Assembly: GCA_019745555.1 (NCBI GenBank)
Contig: JAIESX010000034.1
Span: 1 to 64,000 of the forward strand
Origin: Burkholderiaceae bacterium
GTDB taxonomy: Bacteria; Pseudomonadota; Gammaproteobacteria; Burkholderiales; Burkholderiaceae_C
DNA: 64,000 bases
Direction of reading: 5' to 3'
Shown: one piece after another, positions 56,438 to 64,000 of the stretch
How positions within the stretch are numbered: position 1 is the stretch's first letter
How the letters are laid out: each line of letters opens with the position of its first letter
Made by a program: the position numbers and the translations under genes
Notes under the pieces: model-generated
Told to the model about the DNA's origin: nothing
Seen by the model: only the letters and a program-made list of their open reading frames with translations
Databases searched by the model: none

Positions 56438-57346
56438 ATGATCAAGGATTTCAAGGGCAAGACCGCCGTGCTGACCGGTGCCGGCTCGGGCTTCGGCCTG
56501 GAGGTGGCTCGCATCGGCGCCCGGCTGGGCATGAACCTCGTGCTGGCGGACGTGCAGCAGGATGCACTCGACAGGGCGGCCGTCGAGCTCAAGGCCGCCG
56601 GTGCCGAGGTGCTGGCCCAGCAGCTGGACGTGTCGGACGCGGCCCAGATGGAGCATCTGGCGCAGCGCGTGCGTGAGCGTTTCGGCGCCCCGCATCTGGT
56701 CTTCAACAATGCCGGTGTGGGCTCGGGCGGTCTGGTCTGGGAAAGCACGGTGCAGGACTGGCGCTGGGTGCTGGGCGTCAACCTCTGGGGCGTGATCCAC
56801 GGCGTGCGCCTGTTCACCCCCATGATGCTGGAAGCCGCGCAGCAAGATCCCGCCTGGCGCGGCCACATCGTCAACACAGCCAGCATGGCCGGCCTGCTCA
56901 ACCCGCCGAACATGGGCGTCTACAACGTCAGCAAGCATGCGGTGGTCTCGCTCAGCGAGACGCTGTACCAGGATCTTTCGCTGGTGACGGAGCAGGTGGG
57001 CGCCTCTGTGCTCTGCCCCTATTTCGTGCCCACAGGCATCCAGCACAGCGAGCGTAACCGCCCGGGCGAACTGGCCGCGGCCAGGCCCACGCGCAGCCAG
57101 CTCATCGGCCAGGCCATGACCGACAAGGCGGTGAGCTCGGGCAAGGTGACGGCGGCCCAGGTGGCCCAGCTGGTCTTCGATGCGGTGGCCGCCGGGCAGT
57201 TCTACATCTACAGCCACCCCAAGGCCATCGCCTCGGTGCAGACCCGGCTGGAGGACGTGATGCTGGCGCGCAACCCCACCGATCCTTTTGCCCACAAGCC
57301 CGAACTGGGCCAGGAACTGCGCAAGGCCTTGCGCGCCGCCGGCTGA
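56438..57346 (+). CDS. SDR-family oxidoreductase (302 aa)
   Basis: Classical SDR with a C-terminal extension. Cofactor motif TGAGSGFGLEVARI, acidic Asp after strand 2 (LVLADVQQDAL, suggesting NAD), FNNAGVGSG, Ser in NTASMAGLL and Tyr/Lys in YNVSKHAVVSL. The last 60 residues (IYSHPKAIASVQTRLEDVML) form an extra helical part. It is last in the operon. Start at MIKDFKGKTAVL with CGGAGA upstream. Convergent with the GGDEF-EAL gene, 10 nt between stops. Confidence 0.92.
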   Translation: MIKDFKGKTAVLTGAGSGFGLEVARIGARLGMNLVLADVQQDALDRAAVELKAAGAEVLAQQLDVSDAAQMEHLAQRVRERFGAPHLVFNNAGVGSGGLVWESTVQDWRWVLGVNLWGVIHGVRLFTPMMLEAAQQDPAWRGHIVNTASMAGLLNPPNMGVYNVSKHAVVSLSETLYQDLSLVTEQVGASVLCPYFVPTGIQHSERNRPGELAAARPTRSQLIGQAMTDKAVSSGKVTAAQVAQLVFDAVAAGQFYIYSHPKAIASVQTRLEDVMLARNPTDPFAHKPELGQELRKALRAAG

Positions 57347-57356
57347 GGCTGGCGCC

Positions 57357-60344
57357 TCAGTGGATCTTGGGCGGGGCGGGCTTGTCGCCGTCCATCAGCA
57401 GGTCGAGCTGGGCCAGCGGATTGTTCTGGCGGTCCAGCGCATCCACGAACTGCATGAGTTCGACGTCCTTGATGAAGCCAGCGGCCGAGGGCACCTCCAG
57501 CAGCTTCTCCGGCGCCATGGGGCGGGCCACGGCATAGCCCTGCACATAGTCCACCCCGATCTCTGCCAGAGCCTGGACCGTGGCCGAGTCTTCGGCCCAC
57601 TCGGCGATGGTCTTCATGCCCAGGTTACGCGCCAGGTTGACGATGGCCTCGACGATGGAGACGTTGGCCGGGTGCTGGTTCATGTTGACCACGAAGCTGC
57701 CGTCGATCTTGAGCAGGTCCGCCGGCAGCTCCTTGAGGTAGGAGAAGGAGGTGTAGCCGGCGCCGAAATCGTCCAGCGCAACGCGCGCACCGTAGCCGCG
57801 CACCTTGTCGATGAAGCGGCGCGTATTCTTGAGATCGTGCAGGGCCACGCTCTCGGTGATCTCGATGGTCAGGAAGCTCGAGACATGGCTGTTGCGCCGC
57901 AGGATGCCGAAGACCTCCTGCATGAACTCCTCGTCGTTGAGCGAGGCGCCGCTGAGGTTGATGCAGACGAACTGGGTGCGCTGCAGCTTGTCGCGGTGCT
58001 GGTCCAGCCAGGCCAGGGTAGTGGTCAGCACCCAGTGGTCGATGCGGCTCATGCGTCCGCTGTCCTCGGCAGCCGCGATCACCCGGTTCACCGGCAGCAG
58101 CTCACCGGCCGCGTCGCGCATGCGCAGCAGCACCTCGAAGTTGAGCGCATCGCTCGGACGCGTGAGCGACATGATGGGCTGCATCTCCAGGTAGAGCCCC
58201 TCGATGCTGTCGCTGGCCGAGAGTTCGCCGATCAGGCGCAGCTCGGCCTGGTGTTCCTTGAAGGCGGGTGAGCCCTGCTCGTAGACCACGAGGCCGCGGT
58301 GCTGGCCGCTCTTGGCCTCGCGGCAGGCGCGGTCGGACGTGGACAGCACCTCCTTGAACTGGGTGCCCGGGCTGACCTCGATCAGGCCGATGGAACCACG
58401 CACATAGAAAGCCTTCTCGCCGACACGGAAGGGCTTCTCGTCGATGTTCTCGATGATGCCACGCGCGATCACCGTGGCCAGCGGCATGCGTGTGTCAGGC
58501 AGCAGGATGACGAATTCGTCGCCGCCGACCCGGCCCAGCTTCATGTGGGCTGCCAGCAGCACGTTGACCCGGTGGCAGACCTGGCGCAGCACCTCGTCGC
58601 CCGCGTTGTGGCCGTAGAGGTCGTTGATGAGCTTGAAGCGGTCCAGGTCCAGGTAGGCCAGGGCCAGGGGATGGGCCTCATCCACATTGGCCACGGCCTC
58701 GTAGAACGCCTTCTCCACGCCGCGGCGGTTCAATACCTTGGTCAGCGCGTCGTTGTCGGCCAGGAAGTTGAGTTCCTCGGCCGCCATGGACTTCTCGGTG
58801 ACGTCCTGCAGTGAACCCTCGATCTTGTCGCCGGAGAGCGCGGCCTTGACCAGGTAGCGCCGCGGTGCCTCGTAGCCCGTGATGTCCATCTGGCTTCGGA
58901 TCTCGAGTTCACCGTCCTGCCGGTTCTGCACCAGGTCCAGCAGCTGATGCCAGATGTCGGCCCCGAAGTACTGCTGCCAGGTGTTGTGCTCGCTCTTGAA
59001 GGCACGCGGCCCGAGCATGCGCCGTAGCGCCGGGTTGATGCTGGTGAAACGTCCCTGCAGATCCAGCGTGAACATGCCGATGGGCACGGTGTCGTAGGTG
59101 TGCTGGAGCTTCGATTGCGCGGTGAGACGGGCCTCGTGTTCTTGGCGTATCTGGGCCGCGATGGCCAGCGATGCGAGCAGACCGGCTGCCAGCGCTGCCG
59201 TCACGCTGTTGAAGACACTGATCAACCCCGTCAGTCCATAAGCGGCGAGCAGAATCTCCGAGATCCCCGAGAGGAAGGTGACCGTGAGCGACAGGGCGTA
59301 CCAGATCGCCACATTGGAGCGCGTCTTGACAATGATCGCGATGAGGCTGAGCGTCATCAGAATCAGACCAGGACCGGCGATGAACCAGACGGTAGGAATG
59401 AACTGGCTTCTGGGGAGGATGAAGGCGAGCGCCAGGAGTGGCAGACACAGCCAGTGCGTCAGCTTGATCGGGAAATCAAAAATCGTCTGGGCCAGCTCGG
59501 AGCGAAACAGAATGCGATAAAGGCTCAAGGTGGCCATCGCATAACACGCCATGGTGACGGATCGCCCCAGAGGTAACCAGCCCGGCGGGATGGTCTGACC
59601 GAGCCATTGGGCGTCCCAGCCGCCGGATGTCGCACCGACCCGCAGTCCCAAAAGCAGCCAGATGCCAAAAATCAGGTAAAGCTTCTGACGGTTGATCAGG
59701 GCCGTGATCAGAACGAAAAGCGCCAGAACGACGAGTCCACCATCCAGCATCCCGGAGAGTCGGTGAAATTCCTCCGAAGAGGCCTCCAGTTGCTCCAAGG
59801 ACCATAACACCGCGGTAAGCCGGGCCGGTCCGACAAAACGGGCCTGACAAACAACTTGCTGGATTTCGTTACCCAGAGTGAGCTGGTATCCAGACTTGAC
59901 AGCCCGGACTTGCCCTTCAAACTGCCTTTGGGAAAAACTGCCCAACGGCGATCGCTTGTCGGCATCCCAACAGGTGAGCGCCATCATGTGCCGCGATGGA
60001 AATTCGATGACACGCTCGGGAAGACGATGCTCCTTGAGGTCCAGACTGAACCAGACCGGTCTTTCAGACAGCTTGGTCTCGAATTGAGAGATGAGGGGCT
60101 TACCCGCCAGCTGCTGAAGTGCATCCTCGAGCGCAAGCGGTGCAGTGGAGGTCTTTTGCTCCATCAGGACCCGCAGCCCCAGCTGCTGGTCTGAATGGGA
60201 TTCGTAGTGGGCGTCCCAGAGCGTCAGGGCCGCGAGGGAAACGATACCGATTGCGATCGGTATGACATAGATCGACAGCACGGAGAGGATCCGCTCTGCG
60301 ATCGATTCAACGAACTCCCGGAGGTATATCCAGTAACGCCTCAA
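57357..60344 (-). CDS. Membrane-bound PAS-GGDEF-EAL protein
   Basis: 995 residues. TM1 (about 24-43), a periplasmic domain (45-195), then seven or so TM segments (203-397), a layout like 7TM receptor-type cyclases. PAS (ca. 415-515), intact GGDEF at 607-611 (LGRVGGDEFVILL), no RxxD inhibitory site. The EAL domain has FEVLLR (Glu737; Val for Ala), Asn796, Glu828, Asp858/Asp859 (DDFGAGYTS), Lys879, Glu915 and Gln935, so hydrolysis looks possible. Net c-di-GMP effect is unclear. The start is TTG, with GGGAAG upstream; no in-frame ATG exists before the first TM. Confidence 0.92.
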   Translation of the reverse strand: MRRYWIYLREFVESIAERILSVLSIYVIPIAIGIVSLAALTLWDAHYESHSDQQLGLRVLMEQKTSTAPLALEDALQQLAGKPLISQFETKLSERPVWFSLDLKEHRLPERVIEFPSRHMMALTCWDADKRSPLGSFSQRQFEGQVRAVKSGYQLTLGNEIQQVVCQARFVGPARLTAVLWSLEQLEASSEEFHRLSGMLDGGLVVLALFVLITALINRQKLYLIFGIWLLLGLRVGATSGGWDAQWLGQTIPPGWLPLGRSVTMACYAMATLSLYRILFRSELAQTIFDFPIKLTHWLCLPLLALAFILPRSQFIPTVWFIAGPGLILMTLSLIAIIVKTRSNVAIWYALSLTVTFLSGISEILLAAYGLTGLISVFNSVTAALAAGLLASLAIAAQIRQEHEARLTAQSKLQHTYDTVPIGMFTLDLQGRFTSINPALRRMLGPRAFKSEHNTWQQYFGADIWHQLLDLVQNRQDGELEIRSQMDITGYEAPRRYLVKAALSGDKIEGSLQDVTEKSMAAEELNFLADNDALTKVLNRRGVEKAFYEAVANVDEAHPLALAYLDLDRFKLINDLYGHNAGDEVLRQVCHRVNVLLAAHMKLGRVGGDEFVILLPDTRMPLATVIARGIIENIDEKPFRVGEKAFYVRGSIGLIEVSPGTQFKEVLSTSDRACREAKSGQHRGLVVYEQGSPAFKEHQAELRLIGELSASDSIEGLYLEMQPIMSLTRPSDALNFEVLLRMRDAAGELLPVNRVIAAAEDSGRMSRIDHWVLTTTLAWLDQHRDKLQRTQFVCINLSGASLNDEEFMQEVFGILRRNSHVSSFLTIEITESVALHDLKNTRRFIDKVRGYGARVALDDFGAGYTSFSYLKELPADLLKIDGSFVVNMNQHPANVSIVEAIVNLARNLGMKTIAEWAEDSATVQALAEIGVDYVQGYAVARPMAPEKLLEVPSAAGFIKDVELMQFVDALDRQNNPLAQLDLLMDGDKPAPPKIH

Positions 60345-60425
60345 GGCTGCTTCCCGTAGTTGCGCAATCGCCGCCCTGCGACGAATTGCGGAAGTCTATC
60401 CTGAAGCAGCGCTCAGGGATACAAA

Positions 60426-60462
60426 AACAGTGCCGGACTCCGCTCAGGGGTCCGGCACTGTT
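60426..60462 (-). terminator. Intrinsic terminator downstream of the FeeM-like gene
   Basis: A perfect 13-bp stem (AACAGTGCCGGAC / GTCCGGCACTGTT) with an 11-nt loop. On the minus strand it is followed by TTTTGT, so it ends leftward transcription before the GGDEF-EAL gene. The 185-nt gap 60345-60529 holds nothing else I can support. Confidence 0.85.
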
Positions 60463-60529
60463 GTGTATGGAGCGCAAATCGGCGACCGGGCTGCACACGC
60501 AGCGCGGCGCAAATGCAGCCTGCTCGCCG

Positions 60530-61312
60530 CTATTGCAGTCGGGCCTCTTCTTCGGCCTGGGCTTTCAGTGCATGGCCGATGGCCATAGGAGGGCGCAGCT
60601 CGTTGACCACGTCGATATCTGGATGGTAAGTGTTGCAGAAGAACGCCAGCAAGGGATGCTGGGCCTCGGTCCAGCGCGTTTTACCGGATGCGATCTCAAA
60701 GCACATCAGCCGGTGTGGCACATTGTTCATATGGGGCAGGGGAACAAACCCCGCCTCGGGGAAAATGTCCTCGAACATCAGAGCCGCATATTGGCGATCA
60801 AGAGGTGTACGCGCTGCGACAACGGCCCAATCGATATCGTTGGCTTCGCAGTACTGGAAGCTGGCCTTGATCAGTACCGTTTTCACCAGGCGACCAGCCA
60901 TGCCCTGGGCCACGCCCAGTCGACTGACGTGGGCCATGGTCTTGCCCTGCAGCCAATGGGGCAGCCGGACGGCCTGCTCCAGCGCAATCGGCTGGTAGCG
61001 ATTGGTCTGCAATCGGATGGTGCCGATGGGAGAACCGTCTAGCTTGGACTCAGCCAGCAGCACGGCCGAAGCCCGGTCTCGGTCCAGGGCCTCGGGCTCC
61101 TTAAGCGTTTCGGCGACCGTGGGCATGTGGCGAGCGTAAGCTGCGTGACGTATTTCCACCGCCTTGCGCAGGTCCTGCTCGTTGGACACCAGCCTCACCG
61201 TAAAAGGAAGACGCTCTTCCTGCACGTCGTGCAGATAAGCGCTGGTGGGGATGGTTGGCTGAAAGGCCGGGCGCGCGAAGCGGCTCGGCATGGGCACGCT
61301 TTGAAGACTCAT
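60530..61312 (-). CDS. FeeM-like N-acyl amino acid synthase / AHL-synthase-like GNAT protein
   Basis: 260 residues with an autoinducer-synthase-like GNAT fold. FTVRLVSNEQDLRKAVEIRH opens the domain, followed by an acidic DRDRASAVLLAESKLDGSP, the strand GTIRLQTNRYQP, and HVSRLGVAQGMAGRLVKTVL at the acetyl-CoA/ACP-binding helix. FeeM, known from soil DNA, makes long-chain N-acyl tyrosines from acyl-ACP. The substrate here is not known. I used the ATG giving MSLQSVPMP. It sits upstream of the GGDEF-EAL gene but has its own terminator. AHL synthase activity is less likely, since the family N-terminal Trp residues are not evident. Confidence 0.72.
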   Translation of the reverse strand: MSLQSVPMPSRFARPAFQPTIPTSAYLHDVQEERLPFTVRLVSNEQDLRKAVEIRHAAYARHMPTVAETLKEPEALDRDRASAVLLAESKLDGSPIGTIRLQTNRYQPIALEQAVRLPHWLQGKTMAHVSRLGVAQGMAGRLVKTVLIKASFQYCEANDIDWAVVAARTPLDRQYAALMFEDIFPEAGFVPLPHMNNVPHRLMCFEIASGKTRWTEAQHPLLAFFCNTYHPDIDVVNELRPPMAIGHALKAQAEEEARLQ

Positions 61313-61412
61313 GTTTGCACCTGTAGTGGACGATATGAACAACAGGCCGGCCATGAGCCTGCCCCCCAACTCTCAGGCACGATACTGAGCGCAAGCGTTA
61401 AAAACTTGAGTT

Positions 61413-61448
61413 GGAATTTGCCTGATCCTGCTGTAGGAATTTGTCTGA
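61413..61448. repeat. Direct repeat in the gap between the FeeM-like gene and tex
   Basis: GGAATTTGCCTGA (61413-61425) and GGAATTTGTCTGA (61436-61448) match in 12 of 13 positions, 23 bp apart (about two helical turns). They lie 100 nt upstream of the FeeM-like ATG and 80 nt upstream of tex. This is the longest gene-free stretch (217 nt); the rest shows no clear promoter or RNA. Confidence 0.45.
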
Positions 61449-61529
61449 CAGGCGTCCGGTCGGGCTGTGGCACACTCGCGGGCTTTGTTCCCATGCGCCG
61501 GCGTCCGGTCCGGCGGCATTCAGACAGTC

Positions 61530-63857
61530 ATGCAGAAAATCATCGCGCAGATCGCGCAGGAAATCGGGGTCAGAACACAACAGGTCGAGGCCGCCGTGGC
61601 CTTGCTGGACGGAGGGGCCACCGTCCCCTTCATCGCCCGCTATCGCAAGGAAGTCACGGGCGGGCTGGACGACACCCAGTTGCGCGAACTGGAAGTGCGC
61701 CTGGCCTACCTGCGGGAACTGGAGGAGCGGCGCGCTGCCATCCTCAAGAGCATCGAGGAGCAGGGCAAGCTCACGCCCCAGCTCCACGCGGCGATTGCCG
61801 CTGCGCCGACCAAGCAGGAGCTCGAAGACCTCTACCTGCCTTACAAGCCCAAGCGCCGCACCAAGGGTCAGATCGCACGCGAAGCTGGCATTGAGCCCCT
61901 GGCCGACAAGCTGTTTGCCGACCCCACGCTGGACCCGGCTGCCGAGGCCCAGGCCTTCGTGCTGAAAGACAAGACCGAGGCCGGTGACGATTTCACGACC
62001 GTGGCGGCGGTGCTCGACGGCGTGCGCGACATCCTGTCCGAGCGCTGGGCCGAGGACGCGGCCCTGGTGCAGTCCCTGCGCGAATGGCTCTGGCAGGAAG
62101 GCCTGTTTCAGAGCAAGCTGGCCGCGGGCAAGGACGAGAACAACGTGGACGTGGCCAAGTTCCGCGACTATTTCGACTACGACGAGCCCATCGGCCGCGT
62201 GCCTTCGCACCGGGCCCTGGCCGTTTTCCGCGGCCGTACGCTGGAAATTCTGGACGCCAAGCTGGTGCTGCCGGTCGAGCCCGAACCGGGCAAACCCTCG
62301 ATCGCCGAGGGCAAGATCGCGCTGCACCTGGGCTGGAGTCACCAGGGCAGGCCAGCCGACGACCTGTTGCGCAAATGCGTGGCCTGGACCTGGCGCGTCA
62401 AGCTCAGCCTGTCCACCGAACGTGACCTCTTCGCCCGCCTGCGTGAAGAGGCCGAGAAGGTGGCCATCAAGGTTTTTGCCGACAACCTGCGCGACCTGTT
62501 GCTGGCCGCACCGGCCGGCCCGCGGGTGGTTATGGGCCTGGACCCGGGCATCCGTACGGGCGTGAAGGTGGCCGTGGTCGACGCCACGGGCAAGCTGGTC
62601 GACACGGCCACGGTCTACCCGCACGAGCCCAAACGCGACTGGGAGGGTTCCCTGCACACCCTGGCGCGCCTGGTCGAAAAGCACGGCGTGAACCTGATCG
62701 CCATCGGCAACGGCACGGCCAGCCGCGAGACCGACAAGCTGGCGGCCGACCTGATCAAGCTGGCCGCCAAGGTGGACAAGCAGATCGAGAAGGTGGTGGT
62801 CAGCGAGGCTGGCGCCTCGGTCTATTCCGCCAGCGAATTTGCGTCCCAGGAAATGCCCGACGTGGACGTGAGCCTGCGCGGTGCGGCCAGCATCGCGCGC
62901 CGCCTGCAGGACCCGCTGGCCGAGCTGGTCAAGATCGATCCCAAGTCCATCGGCGTGGGCCAGTACCAGCACGATGTGAACCAGAGCGAGCTTGCCCGCA
63001 TGCTGGAAGCGGTGGTCGAGGACTGTGTGAACTCCGTGGGCGTGGATCTCAACACGGCCAGCGTGCCGCTGCTGTCACGCGTCTCCGGGCTGTCCTCGTC
63101 GGTCGCCAAGGCTGTGGTGCGCTGGCGCGAGGCCAACGGTGCTTTCCGCAACCGCCAGGACCTGCTCAAGGTCACGGGCCTGGGTGCCAAGACCTTCGAG
63201 CAGAGCGCCGGCTTCCTGCGCATCCGTGGCGGCGACAACCCGCTGGACATGACGGGCGTGCACCCGGAGACCTACCCCGTGGTCGAGCAGATCATGCAGA
63301 AGACCGGCAAGCCTGTGGCCGAGCTCATGGGCCGTGCCGAGATGCTCAAGACCCTCAAGCCCGAGCTGTTTGCCAACGAGACTTTCGGTGTCATCACCGT
63401 CAAGGACATCCTGGGTGAGCTCGAGAAGCCCGGCCGCGACCCGCGCCCCGACTTCAAGGTGGCACGCTTCAACGAGGGCGTGGACGATATCAAGGACCTG
63501 CAGGAAGGTATGGTGCTCGAAGGCACGGTGAGCAACGTGGCCCAGTTCGGTGCCTTCGTGGACCTGGGCGTGCACCAGGACGGCCTGGTCCATGTGAGCC
63601 AGCTCTCCAACAAGTTCGTCAACGACGCGCGTGAGGTCGTTAAGACCGGCGACATCGTCAAGGTCAAGGTGCTGGAAGTGGATGTGGCGCGCAAGCGCAT
63701 CAGCCTGACCATGAAGCTCGACGCCGCACCCGGCCGCCGCGATGTACCGCGTGAAAACCGCTACGAAGGGGCAGGGCGGGGTCAGCAGCCACGTCGCACC
63801 AACGACCCGGCGCCGCAGTCCGCCATGGCGTCGGCCTTTGCCAAGCTCAAGCGTTGA
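61530..63857 (+). CDS. tex: Tex-family RNA-binding transcription accessory protein
   Basis: 775 residues with the Tex order: N-terminal helical domain (QIAQEIGVRTQQVEAAVALL, VPFIARYRKEVTGGLDD), YqgF/RNase H-like domain (VMGLDPGIRTGVKVAVVDAT, near residue 335), double helix-hairpin-helix region (VGVDLNTASVPLLSRVSGLS, near 505-560) and a C-terminal S1 domain (EGTVSNVAQFGAFVDLGVHQ, from about 660). A Lys/Arg-rich disordered tail ends it. Tex binds RNA and affects transcription and stress tolerance. Start MQKIIAQIAQE matches the family. Confidence 0.95.
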   Translation: MQKIIAQIAQEIGVRTQQVEAAVALLDGGATVPFIARYRKEVTGGLDDTQLRELEVRLAYLRELEERRAAILKSIEEQGKLTPQLHAAIAAAPTKQELEDLYLPYKPKRRTKGQIAREAGIEPLADKLFADPTLDPAAEAQAFVLKDKTEAGDDFTTVAAVLDGVRDILSERWAEDAALVQSLREWLWQEGLFQSKLAAGKDENNVDVAKFRDYFDYDEPIGRVPSHRALAVFRGRTLEILDAKLVLPVEPEPGKPSIAEGKIALHLGWSHQGRPADDLLRKCVAWTWRVKLSLSTERDLFARLREEAEKVAIKVFADNLRDLLLAAPAGPRVVMGLDPGIRTGVKVAVVDATGKLVDTATVYPHEPKRDWEGSLHTLARLVEKHGVNLIAIGNGTASRETDKLAADLIKLAAKVDKQIEKVVVSEAGASVYSASEFASQEMPDVDVSLRGAASIARRLQDPLAELVKIDPKSIGVGQYQHDVNQSELARMLEAVVEDCVNSVGVDLNTASVPLLSRVSGLSSSVAKAVVRWREANGAFRNRQDLLKVTGLGAKTFEQSAGFLRIRGGDNPLDMTGVHPETYPVVEQIMQKTGKPVAELMGRAEMLKTLKPELFANETFGVITVKDILGELEKPGRDPRPDFKVARFNEGVDDIKDLQEGMVLEGTVSNVAQFGAFVDLGVHQDGLVHVSQLSNKFVNDAREVVKTGDIVKVKVLEVDVARKRISLTMKLDAAPGRRDVPRENRYEGAGRGQQPRRTNDPAPQSAMASAFAKLKR

Positions 63858-63867
63858 TATGTGCTGT

Positions 63868-63893
63868 TCCGGGGTCACCCAGGCGACCCCGGA
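63868..63893 (+). terminator. Hairpin after tex
   Basis: TCCGGGGTC / GACCCCGGA, 9-bp arms, 8-nt loop, 11 nt after the stop. No T-run follows, so it is only a possible terminator. Confidence 0.4.
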
Positions 63894-63972
63894 GCGGTTC
63901 CCGCTCGACGCCGGTCCGGGCCGCGCGACATAATGCTGGCATGAGTCCGTCTGCACACCGGAGCCGCCCGAC

Positions 63973-64000
63973 ATGGAGCTGAATGCCCTGCTGGCCTCGC
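63973..64000 (+). CDS. Possible start of a gene cut by the right edge
   Basis: ATG with GGAG 9 nt before it opens a frame reading MELNALLAS to the window end. An earlier ATG at 63941 meets a stop after 13 codons. CATAATG at 63930 could be part of a -10. Product unknown. Confidence 0.35.

Noticed and set aside
60426-60462. Hairpin considered as a riboswitch or small RNA
   Set aside because: A simple perfect stem followed by a U-tract on the minus strand explains it as a terminator; no further structure is visible.

Overview
The window is one contiguous stretch of GC-rich chromosome with a strong third-position G/C bias. It looks like a betaproteobacterium of the order Burkholderiales, most plausibly Comamonadaceae. 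The reasons are the selO-msrB-yciB-bolA-parvulin block, the pobA/IclR pair, Liv-type transporter genes joined to acyl-CoA catabolism, and short-type ChrA pairs. This placement is inference from gene content. I saw no tRNA, rRNA, CRISPR array, insertion sequence, phage gene or attachment site. Coding density is very high and no gene-free gap exceeds about 220 bases.

Layout. 1-7.6 kb: mixed housekeeping and small genes (Crp/Fnr regulator, Mpo1-like DUF962 membrane protein, an unlisted 56-residue basic protein, FadH dienoyl-CoA reductase, MFS permease, RNase D-like exonuclease, YciH/SUI1, DUF3820). 7.6-19.6 kb: an alpha/beta-hydrolase/metacaspase fusion, DUF2721, an SRPBCC-SRPBCC-ArsR set, AsmA, a DUF2520 Rossmann protein, a split chromate transporter, MgtC, a YgiQ radical SAM protein and a short class III CoA-transferase. 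19.7-27.8 kb: a signalling island made of two convergent operons. Rightward are an HD-GYP phosphodiesterase, a histidine kinase with an HNOBA-like N-terminus, and an HTH-receiver regulator. Leftward are a degenerate kinase, a receiver-only protein, a PhnD-like binding protein and a triple-PAS kinase, every junction a 4-nt overlap. 27.9-38.4 kb: pobA with its divergent IclR regulator and a clear double operator, then RlhA, an MBL-fold hydrolase with a signal-less binding protein, and the selO-msrB-yciB-bolA-PPIase operon.

38.5-57.3 kb: about 19 kb of same-strand catabolic genes. An acyl-CoA ligase is followed by livKHMGF, then a promoter with a 12-bp palindrome. After that comes a ten-gene beta-oxidation operon: FadJ-type fusion, PM20D1-like M20 hydrolase, thiolase, two acyl-CoA dehydrogenases (one AidB-like), a two-TM small protein, two SDRs, a hotdog thioesterase and an MDR reductase. 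Together these encode import, CoA activation and chain shortening of an unidentified acid; the M20 enzyme suggests N-acyl amino acids may feed it. 57.3-64 kb: a membrane GGDEF-EAL protein, a FeeM/AHL-synthase-like GNAT protein, Tex, and the first codons of another gene.

The strongest candidates for new biology are the signalling island, the hydrolase-metacaspase fusion, and the PM20D1-like enzyme inside a fad operon near a FeeM-like synthase.
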